Origin: JABJAG01 sp965222215
GTDB lineage: Bacteria > Pseudomonadota > Alphaproteobacteria > UBA6615
Assembly: GCA_965222215.1 (NCBI GenBank)
Contig: OZ244931.1
Coordinates: 1,302,001 to 1,366,000 of the forward strand
Length of the DNA: 64,000 bases
Direction: 5' to 3'
Shown here in pieces: positions 53,979 to 63,503 of the stretch. Below the pieces are notes generated by a model. That model was given only the letters and a program-made list of their open reading frames with translations. It did not search any database and had not been told where the DNA came from. The number at the start of each line of letters is the position of its first letter. Position 1 is the stretch's first letter. Made by a program: the position numbers and the translations under genes.

Positions 53979-54067
53979 GTCACCCCGGCGAAGGCCGGGG
54001 TCCATAATCACCGAGCCGGACAAGGCGAACGCTTGTGTTTATGGATTCCGGCCTTCGCCGGAATGAC
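53979..54067. repeat. Inverted pair of GC-rich palindromic repeats
   Basis: Two 27-base copies face each other: 53979-54005 and 54041-54067. Each is itself a hairpin (CCGGCGAAGGCCGG and CCGGCCTTCGCCGG cores), and the copies differ at four positions when one is reverse-complemented. Elements of this CCGGCGAAGGCCGGG form are widely dispersed in alphaproteobacterial genomes. It stands between the C45 and Gfo/Idh genes. Confidence 0.85.
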
Positions 54068-54081
54068 GATTGGTGGTGTGC

Positions 54082-55245
54082 TCACGTCACGGGCGCCATA
54101 TCCACCCAGGTCTTCTCGTCCGACGCGCGGGCGCAGGCTTCGGCGAGCTGCACGTCGCGGATACCGGCCGCCAGCGTGTGGGCGAACGGCGCGTCGGCCA
54201 CGACGTGGGGGATGAAGCCCTCCCAGCCGAAGCGGTAGGGGTTCTTGTAGTCGAGGCCGTCCCCGACCTCCGTCCACTGGGCGTCGTAGTCGGCGGAGAA
54301 ATCCATCGTCTCCGGCCCGGCGCCCATGTTGAACCCCTCGATGCGCGGTGTGTCGGCCGCGCTCTGAGCCCAGCAGCGGCGCAGGCCGGCGATGGCGGAG
54401 CCGCCGGTGCCGTCGATCCGGAAGGTGACCAGATCGTCGCCGCGCACGCGCGTCGCCCACGAGCTGACGATGCTGCCCCGGGCGCCGCTGTCCATCTGCA
54501 GCATCGTGACGGTGGCGTCCTCGACGTCGACGTCGTACCGGTTGCCGTCCTCGTCGATGCGTTCGGGCTGGGCCGTCCAGGCGGCGCAGGCGACGTCCGT
54601 GATTGGACCGAGGATACCCTCGATCACGTAACGCCAGTGAGGGTGCATGTCCGACAGCAGCCCGCCGCCGCCCTTTTTCTGGTAGTTCCAGCTCGGGCGC
54701 TGGGATTCGGCCTCGATCCCGTCGAAGACCCACCAGCCGAACTTCAGCTCGAAATTCACCACACGGCCGAAGAAGCCATCGTCCATCAGCTTCGACAGCT
54801 TGCGGAAGCCGGGCAGGAAGAGCTTGTCCTCGACCGCGCCGTGCTTGAGCCCTTTGGCGTCGGCCTTGCGCAGGAGCGCGAGACCGTCCTCCACGCTCGG
54901 GGCGACCGGCTTTTCGGTATAGATGTGCTTGCCGGCGTCGACCCCCCTGTGCAGCAGGTCGAGGCGCAGGTGGGTCGCGGCGGCGTCGAAGAACACCGGG
55001 AAGTCCGTATCGGCGAGCGCGGCGTCGAGATCGGTGGTCCAGTCCGCGATCCCGAACTCACCCGCGACCTCGGCGAGTCGTTCTTCGTTGCGCCCCGCAA
55101 GCAGCAAACGCGGGACCACCTTGTCGCCGCCGACCTCGAGGCCGCCTTCCGCGATGATGGGCGCGAGCGAGCCGCGGATATGTTGGGTGCGGCAGATTCG
55201 GCCTGTCGCCCCGTTCATGATGATTCCGAGCGTTTTGGTCGCCAT
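54082..55245 (-). CDS. Gfo/Idh/MocA family oxidoreductase
   Basis: 387 residues. The N-terminal Rossmann part begins LGIIMNGATGRI, then DTDFPVFFDAAATHLR and the catalytic Lys/strand in GKHIYTEKPVAPSVEDGLAL. The C-terminal sheet domain binds the substrate. Members dehydrogenate sugars, inositols or their derivatives with NAD(P). The ATG is at the family start; no ribosome site is striking. It is head-to-head with the deacetylase gene. Confidence 0.87.
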   Translation of the reverse strand: MATKTLGIIMNGATGRICRTQHIRGSLAPIIAEGGLEVGGDKVVPRLLLAGRNEERLAEVAGEFGIADWTTDLDAALADTDFPVFFDAAATHLRLDLLHRGVDAGKHIYTEKPVAPSVEDGLALLRKADAKGLKHGAVEDKLFLPGFRKLSKLMDDGFFGRVVNFELKFGWWVFDGIEAESQRPSWNYQKKGGGGLLSDMHPHWRYVIEGILGPITDVACAAWTAQPERIDEDGNRYDVDVEDATVTMLQMDSGARGSIVSSWATRVRGDDLVTFRIDGTGGSAIAGLRRCWAQSAADTPRIEGFNMGAGPETMDFSADYDAQWTEVGDGLDYKNPYRFGWEGFIPHVVADAPFAHTLAAGIRDVQLAEACARASDEKTWVDMAPVT

Positions 55246-55328
55246 GACTCCCCCTTTGTTTCCCGACTTACTACACTCTCGATACCGGATGCGCTAACCA
55301 GTGCATATGCGTTTTTGAGGGGGAAGCC

Positions 55329-56159
55329 ATGCCGCGCCATATCGTCTGCCTGACATTCGACTTTGACACCGAGGCCGGGTTCGTCGCCCGGGGCCTGACC
55401 ACACCGACGATGCTGTCGCGTGGTGAGTTCGGCCTGACGGGCGCCCGCCGCATCCTCGATCTGGCGAAGTCGCGCGACCTGCCGATGACCTGGTTCGTGC
55501 CGGGCTTCACCATCGACAGTCACAAGGCCGACTGCGAGCGGGTCGTCGAGGCCGGGCACGAGATCGCCCACCACAGCTGGGCCCATGTGCCGCCCGCCGA
55601 GCAGAGCCGCGACGAGGAGGCCGAGGACATGGCGCGCGCCAACGAGGCCATCGCCGCGCTCACCGGCCGGAAGGCGCGCGGCTACCGCTCCCCGTCCTGG
55701 GACCTCAGCGAGAACACGCTCGACCTGCTGGAGGCCGAGGGCTTCGACTATGACAGCAGCCTGATGGCCGGCGACTACATCCCCATGAAGACGCGCCGCG
55801 CCGACGAGGTCGAGCTCGGCAAGCCGATCCGCTATGGCCCGGACCGTGAGATCATCGAGATGCCGATCAGCTGGACCCTCGACGACCACCCGCACTTCGA
55901 ATACCTGCGCGCGCCGGGCTTCCTGATGCCGGGCTTGCGCCCCGCGCGCGAGGTGATGGAGAGCTGGTACGACGAGTGGTGCTACATGCGCCAGACCGAG
56001 GAGTGGGGCATCGTCACCTACACGATGCATCCCTATGTGATCGGGCGCGGTTTCCGGATGTTCGCGTTCGAGAAGTTCGTCGACAAGCTGATCGCCGACG
56101 GCGCGGAGTTCCTCACCATGGAAGATGCCGCGAAGGTGGCGCGTGAGAAACTGTTCTAG
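55329..56159 (+). CDS. Polysaccharide deacetylase family protein
   Basis: 276 residues of the NodB fold. The metal Asp pair is in VCLTFDFDTEAG and the His pair in HEIAHHSWAHV. GYRSPSWDLSENTLDLL is motif 3. Members remove acetyl or formyl groups from sugars or imides. Without a signal peptide it is probably cytoplasmic and may act on a small molecule. It meets the PhnE gene tail to tail with a four-base overlap. Confidence 0.88.
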   Translation: MPRHIVCLTFDFDTEAGFVARGLTTPTMLSRGEFGLTGARRILDLAKSRDLPMTWFVPGFTIDSHKADCERVVEAGHEIAHHSWAHVPPAEQSRDEEAEDMARANEAIAALTGRKARGYRSPSWDLSENTLDLLEAEGFDYDSSLMAGDYIPMKTRRADEVELGKPIRYGPDREIIEMPISWTLDDHPHFEYLRAPGFLMPGLRPAREVMESWYDEWCYMRQTEEWGIVTYTMHPYVIGRGFRMFAFEKFVDKLIADGAEFLTMEDAAKVAREKLF

Positions 56160-57649
56160 CGCCCCTCCAGCGTCGTGCGCAGGCGCAGGTGGCGGCGTAC
56201 GCGGCGGGAGGTCATGTCGATGGCGATGTTGAGCAGCGCGGTGATCGCGATCAGCAGTAGAGCGCGGTCGAAGCGCAGTTCGGAAAAGGCGCTGTCCACG
56301 TAAAAGCCCAGCGTCGCGATGCCGAGAATGCCGAGGATCGCGGTCTCGCGCATGATCACCTCCCAGCGGTAGAACAGCAGCGCCAGCAGCCCGTTGTAGA
56401 CCCGGGGCAGCAGTTCGTAGGCGTAGCGCGCGATGCCGCGCGGAGCGTCGGGGCGCAGCGTGACGGTTTCTGTGTAGCGGCCGACCAGGTGTCCGATGAT
56501 GCCGCCGTTGTGCAGCGCCAGCGCGACGATGGCCGGCAGCATCGACGGCCCCCAGAGCTGCAGCAGCACGAAGGCGAGGATGTATTCCGGCGTCGAGCGA
56601 ATCACCACCAGCGCGACATGGCCCGCCGTGCGCCCGGCGCGGCCGAACATCAGTGGCGAGATCAGCGGAAAAAACAGCGCGGACAGCACCCCGGTTGCGA
56701 CAAGTGCGATCATGGTGAGCTGTACCGTCGCGACCGTTCCCGGCAACGCCTGCAGGAGCAACAGATGTTCCAACCATTCCAATAAACCGGGGAGCCCGTC
56801 GCCGTTGCGCAGCGGAAACGGCACGATATCGACGGTGAAGAACCGCGTGATGTTCGCGCCCGAGATCGCTACAGACCAGGGCAGGATCGCAACGGCGCCG
56901 ATGAGATAGACCGGCAAAAGATGACGCCGTGCCCAGATCCGCTGGGTCGCGATGATCGCGTAGAATATGTAGAGCAGCGCCGCGGCCTCGGCGTAGTTGC
57001 CCTGGCGAAACGCGGTTTCCAGGTGGAAGCCGAGAGTCGGCAATCCGACGAACCCCAGCACGGCGCTGGAGCGCAGCCCGCATTCGAGGCGGTAGAGGGC
57101 GTAGGTCTTGTAGTGGGCCCAGACATCCGGCAGGCGCACGAACAGCAGGATCGAGAGACGGCTCGCGCCGGCGGGGGCTGCCTGCAGGGCGCGGTCGTCG
57201 GCTTCCTCCAGGATTTCCGCGAACACCTTCGCGACAATCCCGGCGTAAGGGATCGCGATCGCGAGAATGCCGGTCAGCGGCGACAGGCCGAAAATCTGCA
57301 GGAAGATCAGCGCCCAGAAAAGCTCATGCACCGCGCGGATCACGGCGCAGAATCCGCGGACCAGCGGGTTATCGAACACCAGTGCCAGCGCGAACCCGAG
57401 CACGACCGACAGCGACACCCCCAGCAGCGCAAAGGCCAGTGTCATGACAATGGCGTCGAGCAGGTGCTCTGTCGCGGTGAAGTCCGGGGTCGCCAGCCCC
57501 AGGGTGAGACGGCCGAACTCGGCCCACGGATCGACCGTTGTGATGTCGATGTCGGCGAAGACCAGACAGATGGCGGCGATGGCCGTGAACCATCCCAGCG
57601 ACCGCGCCAGCGGGGACCGGCGATAGAGGCCGGCGGCCGTGTCGGTCAT
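56156..57649 (-). CDS. phnE: Phosphonate-type ABC transporter permease (PhnE, fused double domain)
   Basis: 497 residues, roughly two permease halves in one chain. Each half has about six hydrophobic segments and an inner-membrane-component loop (EADDRALQAAPAGASRL near 165 and YTETVTLRPDAPRGIAR near 400). Fused PhnE proteins do occur. It should form the membrane channel with PhnC. Its start overlaps the PhnC stop by four bases (ATGA). Confidence 0.83.
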   Translation of the reverse strand: MTDTAAGLYRRSPLARSLGWFTAIAAICLVFADIDITTVDPWAEFGRLTLGLATPDFTATEHLLDAIVMTLAFALLGVSLSVVLGFALALVFDNPLVRGFCAVIRAVHELFWALIFLQIFGLSPLTGILAIAIPYAGIVAKVFAEILEEADDRALQAAPAGASRLSILLFVRLPDVWAHYKTYALYRLECGLRSSAVLGFVGLPTLGFHLETAFRQGNYAEAAALLYIFYAIIATQRIWARRHLLPVYLIGAVAILPWSVAISGANITRFFTVDIVPFPLRNGDGLPGLLEWLEHLLLLQALPGTVATVQLTMIALVATGVLSALFFPLISPLMFGRAGRTAGHVALVVIRSTPEYILAFVLLQLWGPSMLPAIVALALHNGGIIGHLVGRYTETVTLRPDAPRGIARYAYELLPRVYNGLLALLFYRWEVIMRETAILGILGIATLGFYVDSAFSELRFDRALLLIAITALLNIAIDMTSRRVRRHLRLRTTLEGR

Positions 57650-58302
57650 GGGTTGTAGAGCGGGTCGAGGTCGGCCGGGGAGAGGTCGGCGGCCGGCCGG
57701 TCGAGCACGACCCGCCCGCCGCGCAGGCCGATCACCCGGTCGGCAAAGCCGAGCGCGAGAACACGGTCATGGAGTGCCACGACCACGGTCTCTTTCCGGT
57801 CGGCCACGAGGTCGAGGATTTCGCGTGCCTGAAGGTCGTCTACAGCCGATACAGGCTCATCGCCCAGGAACAGTCCGGCATCTGCATAGAGCGCGCGTCC
57901 GACGGCAATGCGCTGACGCTGGCCGCCCGACAACCGGCCCACCGGAGTGAACAGCTTGTCGGCGAGGCGCAATGTGTCGAGGACCTGGCGTATGGCTTCG
58001 GTCTCGTGCCGGGCGGGCCAGACGAGGTTGCGCAGGTTCGTCAGCGCACCATGCCTGTCAAGACGGCCCATGTAGACGTTGTGGAACGCCGTGAGCGCCT
58101 GCACCAGCCCCAGGTCCTGGGGAACCAGGGCCACGGGTACCGTACTGCGCTCGCGCAGCAGCCGGAGCAGGGTTGTCTTGCCCGCACCGCTCTCGCCGAC
58201 GATGGCGATGCGCTCACCCGCGCGGATCGTCAGGTTGAGATCCTGCAGGATGGGCGCACCGCCGTAGCCGGCAAGCTCCCCGTCGAGGGAGACGATGTCC
58301 AT
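57646..58302 (-). CDS. phnC: Phosphonate-type ABC transporter ATP-binding protein (PhnC)
   Basis: 218 residues: Walker A GESGAGKTT near residue 38, signature LSGGQRQRIAVGRAL, Walker B LFLGDEPVSAVDD and the switch His in VVALHDRVLA. Walker B has Gly-Asp where Leu-Asp is common. It follows phnD by 11 bases and overlaps phnE. Substrate identity is not set by the ATPase; the Phn assignment comes from the binding protein and permease. Confidence 0.87.
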   Translation of the reverse strand: MDIVSLDGELAGYGGAPILQDLNLTIRAGERIAIVGESGAGKTTLLRLLRERSTVPVALVPQDLGLVQALTAFHNVYMGRLDRHGALTNLRNLVWPARHETEAIRQVLDTLRLADKLFTPVGRLSGGQRQRIAVGRALYADAGLFLGDEPVSAVDDLQAREILDLVADRKETVVVALHDRVLALGFADRVIGLRGGRVVLDRPAADLSPADLDPLYNP

Positions 58303-58313
58303 GGTCGTGTCCG

Positions 58314-59195
58314 TCAGTCGAGGATGCCGATGGTCTTACCCGTGTCCTCGATCGGCGCGTAGTCGGCGTTGCTGGCGGGGATGAAGCCGGAACGCGGGAA
58401 GCTCGCCAGCAGGTCCGGATCATCCATCGAGAGCAGGGCGGCTTTCACCTTGTCGATGAACTCCGGTCCGAATCTGCTGTCTACGTCGCCGCGGATCGAC
58501 CACTGGTAGTCAGGATAGCCGGGGGTCCGCCAGACGATGCGCACCTTCTGCGGATCGATCCGGCCTTCCTTCAGTTCATTGGCCCAGACCTTGTAGTTCA
58601 CCGCGCCGACCTCGAACGCGCCGGATTGTACCAGCGCGATGGTGCGCGAATGGTCGCCGCTGAACCCGACCCGCGAGAACACTTCCCCGGGGGGCTTTCC
58701 GAACTGGTTGCGGATGTGGAACTCCGGCATCAGCCGGCCGGACGTCGAGCCCTTGGAACCGAAGGTGAAGGTCTTGCCTGCGATCTCTTTCGGGAATTCG
58801 CTGGATTCCGTCAGGCCGGTGCTTTCGTGGGCGATGAAATAGGTGATGAAGTCCGGATCTTCCGCCCCCTGGGCAATGGCCTGGGAGCCGTCGACCAACC
58901 GGCGCGCCTGGACGCCCGACAAACCGCCGAACCAGGCGAGTTGCACCTGGTCGTTGCGGAAGGCCGTCACGGCGGCGGCATAGGATTTGACCGGAACGTA
59001 TTCGACCTTCACGCCGAGTTCTTCGGAGAGATAGGCCGCAACCTTCTCGAAGCGCGACCGCAGCCGGGCCTCGTCCTGGTCAGGGATGGCGGTAAACACG
59101 AAGGTGTCTTCCGCTGCTTTTGTTTGGGGGACATGGAAAATGGCCGTCGCAAGGATCGCGGCGGCCAGCCAAATGCCCATCGCACGGATTTGCAT
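58314..59195 (-). CDS. phnD: Phosphate/phosphite/phosphonate ABC transporter binding protein (PhnD-like)
   Basis: 293 residues with a signal peptide (GIWLAAAILATAIFHVPQTKAAE). The mature part follows PhnD: FTAIPDQDEARLRSRFE, EYVPVKSYAAAVTAFRNDQVQLAWFGG, TFTFGSKGSTSGRLMPEF. The ligand may be phosphite, a phosphonate or another phosphorus acid. No C-P lyase genes are nearby. First gene of phnDCE. Confidence 0.88.
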   Translation of the reverse strand: MQIRAMGIWLAAAILATAIFHVPQTKAAEDTFVFTAIPDQDEARLRSRFEKVAAYLSEELGVKVEYVPVKSYAAAVTAFRNDQVQLAWFGGLSGVQARRLVDGSQAIAQGAEDPDFITYFIAHESTGLTESSEFPKEIAGKTFTFGSKGSTSGRLMPEFHIRNQFGKPPGEVFSRVGFSGDHSRTIALVQSGAFEVGAVNYKVWANELKEGRIDPQKVRIVWRTPGYPDYQWSIRGDVDSRFGPEFIDKVKAALLSMDDPDLLASFPRSGFIPASNADYAPIEDTGKTIGILD

Positions 59196-59472
59196 CTCTT
59201 ACTCACTTTCTCACACGGAGTTATGGTAGGCGGAGCGTAGAACGTTCGTGCTCCGATGACATGTGAGAATGCGTAACAACATCAGGGCCACAGTTTCACG
59301 CCAGGTCGACTTGCCTTTTCCGGCTGTCGACCAGATAGCTGTGGCGTCCGGTATCCTTTTTCCGATGATTTGCGTTTGGCGCGGCTGATTGCACAATGTT
59401 ACGCAACTAACGGATGAACGAGACTCGATTACACCACTGTCGACTGGTCGTCGGCCCCAATGCGGAACTTTG

Positions 59473-61308
59473 ATGTCTGGTCTGCTCGCGGCGCTAAAGT
59501 TCGGAACGGGCCGGATTGTTTCCGGCTACCGGCTGCAGCTTGTTCTGTTTACGGCGCTGGTCTTCATTTCGGCTGTTCCGGTTCTGATCCTGGCGTCATG
59601 GGTGCAGTCCGATGCGCTGGAAAAGGAAGTCCGTTCGGTCACGGACAAGCACCTGTTGCTCGCCCAGAATCTTAGTGGAGTTCTCGACCGCTATGTCACC
59701 GATGTCCGCGAGGCGTTCCGCGTGGCGGCCGACAACGCCTATGAGATCGAGCAGCTCGAAGGGTTCGACAACCTCCTTCGAACGCTGAATTTCCGCTACG
59801 TCGCAAAGCTGGACTCACGCGATTCATTGATCGGCTACGTGATGCCGCCGCTCGACGGAAACATTGGCATGGAGCTTTCGCCGGCGGCCCGGCAGGCCTT
59901 GCGTGGACTGGCGGCACGCGATCGCGGCAGTGTTGTGATTTCCGACCTCGTTCGGGTCGACGACGAGCCGCTGTTTTTCGTGGTGAGCCTGATTTCAGAA
60001 GACAGATTGGTCGTCGGTGCATTGGAGACATCTTTTCTGAAGATTGTTCAGCGCGCGATCGTATTCGGCGATCGCGGGCACTCGATGATTGTCGACCGCA
60101 CGGGCCATGTCGTGGCGCATCCCAACGAGAACTGGGAATCGACGTCGAAAGACGCGTCCGGCCTGTCGGTCGTCCAGAAGATGATGGCCGGGGATACCGG
60201 TGTTGCCACCTTTTACTCGCCGCCGATGGAAGCTGACATGATCGCAGGCTACACGTCGGTTCCCACGGTCGGATGGGGCGTCATGGTGCCCCAACCGTTC
60301 GAGGAGCTGGAGGAGCGCGCTAACGACGTCCGCAACATCGCCATCATTCTTACGGTCGTCGGTATCCTCGTGGCGGCGGCCCTCGGGTGGTTGCTGGCAC
60401 GCTATATCGCGCGCCCCGTCGTTGCCGTATCCAGCGCCGCGGGGGAAATCGCGGCGGGTGGCATGCACCGGCGCGTCGAGGGTCTCCCGGCCTACAGCCC
60501 GCGTGAACTGAGAACTCTCGCCGATAGCTTCAACAGCATGATTACCGAGCTGGAACAGCGTGAAACCAGCCTGCGTGCCGCCAAGGAGGAAGCCGAAGCG
60601 GCGAACCAGTCCAAGTCGGAGTTTCTGGCCAACATCAGCCACGAGTTGCGCACGCCGTTGAATGCTGTGATCGGGTTCTCCGATCTGATGCGCAACGAGA
60701 TTCATGGCCCGCTCGGCGCGAAACAGTATGCCGGGTATCTCAACGATATCCATGGTTCCGGCAGCCACCTTCTCGACATCATCAACGACGTTCTCGATAT
60801 GTCGAAAGTCGAAGCCGGACGCATGGATCTGTTCGAGGATACGTTCGACCTGCGCAGCGAGCTGGAAAGTTGTGTCCGGATGATGTCGGAGCGCGCCAAG
60901 GTCGGCGGGGTCGAGGTCATGTGCCGTGTTCCCGGCGATCTGCCGGCCCTCTACGCCGACAATCGCGTCGTCCGGCAGATCGTTCTGAACCTCCTGTCGA
61001 ACGCCATCAAGTTCACCGGGAAGGGTGGGGAGGTCATCCTGTCGGCCGACATCGATCCCGGCGGGCATTGCGTCATCCAGGTCTCCGACAGTGGAATCGG
61101 GATCGCGCCGGAGTATCTCGATACGATCATGCAGCCCTTCGTTCAGGTGGAATCGGGCATGAACAGAAAGTACGAAGGCGCCGGCCTCGGCCTGTCACTG
61201 GTCAAATCGATGGCGGAGCTGCATGGGGCCAGCGTGCAGATGGACAGTGCGCCGGGCGTGGGCACGACCGTATCCGTGCGGTTCCCCGCGGAGCGGATCA
61301 GGGTTTGA
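59473..61308 (+). CDS. Cache/HAMP sensor histidine kinase
   Basis: 611 residues. A first membrane helix (LQLVLFTALVFISAVPVLILASWV) precedes an extracytoplasmic Cache-type sensor (about 45-290), a second helix (IAIILTVVGILVAAALGWLLA) and HAMP (about 310-370). The kinase has H-box FLANISHELRTPLNA with its phospho-acceptor His, N-box QIVLNLLSNAIKF, and G boxes DSGIGIAPE and GAGLGLSLVKS. No receiver is fused. The inner ATG at 59473 is chosen because the helix follows it; the frame opens 84 bases earlier. It is divergent from phnDCE but no evidence shows it controls that operon. Confidence 0.88.
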   Translation: MSGLLAALKFGTGRIVSGYRLQLVLFTALVFISAVPVLILASWVQSDALEKEVRSVTDKHLLLAQNLSGVLDRYVTDVREAFRVAADNAYEIEQLEGFDNLLRTLNFRYVAKLDSRDSLIGYVMPPLDGNIGMELSPAARQALRGLAARDRGSVVISDLVRVDDEPLFFVVSLISEDRLVVGALETSFLKIVQRAIVFGDRGHSMIVDRTGHVVAHPNENWESTSKDASGLSVVQKMMAGDTGVATFYSPPMEADMIAGYTSVPTVGWGVMVPQPFEELEERANDVRNIAIILTVVGILVAAALGWLLARYIARPVVAVSSAAGEIAAGGMHRRVEGLPAYSPRELRTLADSFNSMITELEQRETSLRAAKEEAEAANQSKSEFLANISHELRTPLNAVIGFSDLMRNEIHGPLGAKQYAGYLNDIHGSGSHLLDIINDVLDMSKVEAGRMDLFEDTFDLRSELESCVRMMSERAKVGGVEVMCRVPGDLPALYADNRVVRQIVLNLLSNAIKFTGKGGEVILSADIDPGGHCVIQVSDSGIGIAPEYLDTIMQPFVQVESGMNRKYEGAGLGLSLVKSMAELHGASVQMDSAPGVGTTVSVRFPAERIRV

Positions 61309-62278
61309 GAATCAGTTTTCCCATAATCTGACGAGAATCCATCAGCTCATGGGCGCGCCGGGCTTCAGCGAGCGGCAACCGGTCGAAGATCGGCGGATCG
61401 AGACGGCTGTCCGCGAAGCGTTCAATCACCGATGCGAAAATACGTTCCTTCGCGGCCGGGTCGTCGTCGAAACAGTGCAGCGAGAAGCACTGGACCCCGA
61501 GGCTGCGTCCGCGACGTTCGCGCAGCCCTGTGTACAGGTCTTCGTCGGGCGGGCCGGCCAGTGCGTTATAGAGGATGATCTGGCCGAGCGGCGTCAGCAT
61601 GTCCAGGCACTCGACGAGGGCCGGACCGCCGAGATGGTCGAAGCTGGCGTCGACGCCTTTGCCGCCGGTCAGGGCGAGTACTTTCTGCGCCACATTCTCC
61701 CGGCTATAGTTCACCGTGCCGATGGTGCCGAACCGGGTCGTGAACTCGCACTTTTCGTCCGAACTTGTACCGGCGATGGTCGCGATCCCCTCACTGCGGC
61801 ACAGATCGAGCAGGGCGGTGCCCGTGCCTCCCGCCGCCCCGTTGATATAGACCGTGCGCAATCGATCGCGATGGGCGACATCGAACATGACGGCCCAGGC
61901 GACGAGATAATTCGGAATGGTCGTCGCGGCCTCGAGGTCGACCGATTCCGGCAACGGCGTGACGAGGGACGTGTCCACAGCGTTGTACTCTGCATATCGG
62001 CCACCGCCGGTCCCGAAGACCATCACGGGCTGGCCGACTGTGAACCCTTCAACACCTGGCCCGACGGCCTCGATGTGGCCGGTCATCTCGTTGCCGAGGA
62101 TCGAGGGCAGGGCGGGCTTCCATTTGTAGACGCCGGTGCGCAGCAACACGTCGGGATATCCGACGCCCAGGGAGTGGGCTTTCACCAGCACCTGCCCCTT
62201 TCCGGGTTCCGGCGTCGGGATATCGACGACCTCGATCACTTCCGGGCCGCCGTAGCTCTGAATCTGGATGGCTTTCAT
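61298..62278 (-). CDS. Quinone oxidoreductase-like (zinc-less medium-chain dehydrogenase) protein
   Basis: 326 residues. The N-terminal GroES-like half (GPEVIEVVDIPTPEPGKGQVLVK, then GNEMTGHIEAVGPGVE) leads to the NAD(P) loop GAAGGTGTALLDLC. The structural zinc Cys cluster is missing, so it belongs to the quinone-reductase subgroup. It would reduce a quinone or an unsaturated carbonyl. Its stop overlaps the kinase stop tail to tail by 11 bases. It is followed upstream by the EamA gene 18 bases away, a likely operon. Confidence 0.87.
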   Translation of the reverse strand: MKAIQIQSYGGPEVIEVVDIPTPEPGKGQVLVKAHSLGVGYPDVLLRTGVYKWKPALPSILGNEMTGHIEAVGPGVEGFTVGQPVMVFGTGGGRYAEYNAVDTSLVTPLPESVDLEAATTIPNYLVAWAVMFDVAHRDRLRTVYINGAAGGTGTALLDLCRSEGIATIAGTSSDEKCEFTTRFGTIGTVNYSRENVAQKVLALTGGKGVDASFDHLGGPALVECLDMLTPLGQIILYNALAGPPDEDLYTGLRERRGRSLGVQCFSLHCFDDDPAAKERIFASVIERFADSRLDPPIFDRLPLAEARRAHELMDSRQIMGKLILKP

Positions 62279-62296
62279 GGTTATCTCCCGGCGCCG

Positions 62297-63202
62297 TCAG
62301 CGCAGTATCAGAATAAGGATGCCGCCCACGACGAGCAGAATACCGATCAGCTCCATGCGGGCGATCTTCTCCCGAAAGATCAGGACAGATGCGGCGATGG
62401 TGAACACGAGCTCGATCTGTCCCAGCGCGCGCACGAGCGCGGCGTTCTGGATCGTCATGGCGGTGAACCAGCCGATGGAGGCCACCGCGCCGCTCGCCCC
62501 GACCCACATCGCAACCTTCCAGGCCCGCAACACATCCAGCAGTTCGCCGAAATTCCGGATCGCCATGTAGGTGCCCATCACGATGGTCTGAAACACAAGC
62601 ATGACCGCGAGCGTGAACCCGGCCTGGACAAGGAACCCGTCCCCGCCCAGAGCCAGTGAGCCGCCGCGGACCGAGATGGCGGCGACCCCGAAGAACGCGC
62701 CGGACGCGAGGCCGATCAGCGCGGCACGGTTGGTCCAGCTTCTGGCGATGCTGCCAAGTCCGGCCGGGCCACGCGCGGCCGAGATCGCGATGACGCCCGC
62801 GAGGCTGACGAGGATGCCCAGCGTCGCCTGAAGCGAGATCGTTTCGCCGAGAAAGATCAGGGCGAAGATCGCAGCCTGCACGGTCTCTGTCTTCGAATAG
62901 GTCGTACCGACGGCAAAGTTGCGCGCATCGAACAGGGTGACGAGCAGCGCGGTCGCCGCGATCTGCGCGAGGCCGCCGATCACGACGAAGGTGATGAACC
63001 GGGTGTTGGGTTCGGGCACCTCGAAATCGAAGCCGAACACGAGGATTGCGAGATAGGCGATCGCGACCGGAAACCCGTAGCCGAAGCGCACGAAGGTGGC
63101 CCCGGTCGTGCCGAGCCGGCCTTTCAGGTGCTTCTGCAGCGCCGAGCGCACGTTCTGCAGGAACGCGGCGGCGATGGTGAGGGGAATCCAGAGAAACGTC
63201 AT
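62297..63202 (-). CDS. EamA family (DMT superfamily) transporter
   Basis: 301 residues with about ten membrane segments in two repeats of five, the DMT layout. YSKTETVQAAIFALIFLGETI in the first repeat and REKIARMELIGILLVVGGILI at the end are typical EamA. It probably exports a small metabolite; the substrate is unknown. It starts the two-gene unit with the quinone reductase. Confidence 0.88.
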   Translation of the reverse strand: MTFLWIPLTIAAAFLQNVRSALQKHLKGRLGTTGATFVRFGYGFPVAIAYLAILVFGFDFEVPEPNTRFITFVVIGGLAQIAATALLVTLFDARNFAVGTTYSKTETVQAAIFALIFLGETISLQATLGILVSLAGVIAISAARGPAGLGSIARSWTNRAALIGLASGAFFGVAAISVRGGSLALGGDGFLVQAGFTLAVMLVFQTIVMGTYMAIRNFGELLDVLRAWKVAMWVGASGAVASIGWFTAMTIQNAALVRALGQIELVFTIAASVLIFREKIARMELIGILLVVGGILILILR

Positions 63203-63289
63203 GGCGGTTGCTTATGCCTCGCGCGTGACTGGAATTGAAGCCCGCAAGCGCCTATACCCTCGCGTCGCGACATACACGGCGAGGTTGCA

Positions 63290-63487
63290 GTGAGCGAAGA
63301 TGCCAGAAAGCGCTACCGGTTTTTAACCGGCCCGGACGATGCCGCCTTTTGCCAGCGGGTAAGCGACGCGCTGGACGAGGGCTATGTCCTATACGGCAAC
63401 CCGGTGATGGTGGTCGAAAACGGCGAACGGATCGTGGGTCAGGCGATCTGTCTTCCAAATTCCCAGTCCGGCCGCGGATTTTCGTAG
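63290..63487 (+). CDS. DUF1737 domain-containing protein
   Basis: 65 residues: YRFLTGPDDAAFCQRVSDAL followed by EGYVLYGNPVMV, the DUF1737 pattern of a small strand-rich domain. Function unknown. It ends 16 bases before metZ on the same strand, so the two may be co-transcribed. The start ATG lies after CAGTGAGCG rather than a clear ribosome site; GTG or ATG starts nearby are equally possible. Confidence 0.8.
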   Translation: MSEDARKRYRFLTGPDDAAFCQRVSDALDEGYVLYGNPVMVVENGERIVGQAICLPNSQSGRGFS

Positions 63488-63503
63488 GCGCAGGAGTAAG
63501 ACG

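Noticed and set aside
63202..63503. SAM-II type riboswitch before metZ
   Set aside because: The region holds a DUF1737 gene and only short gaps; I see no conserved pseudoknot-like pattern.
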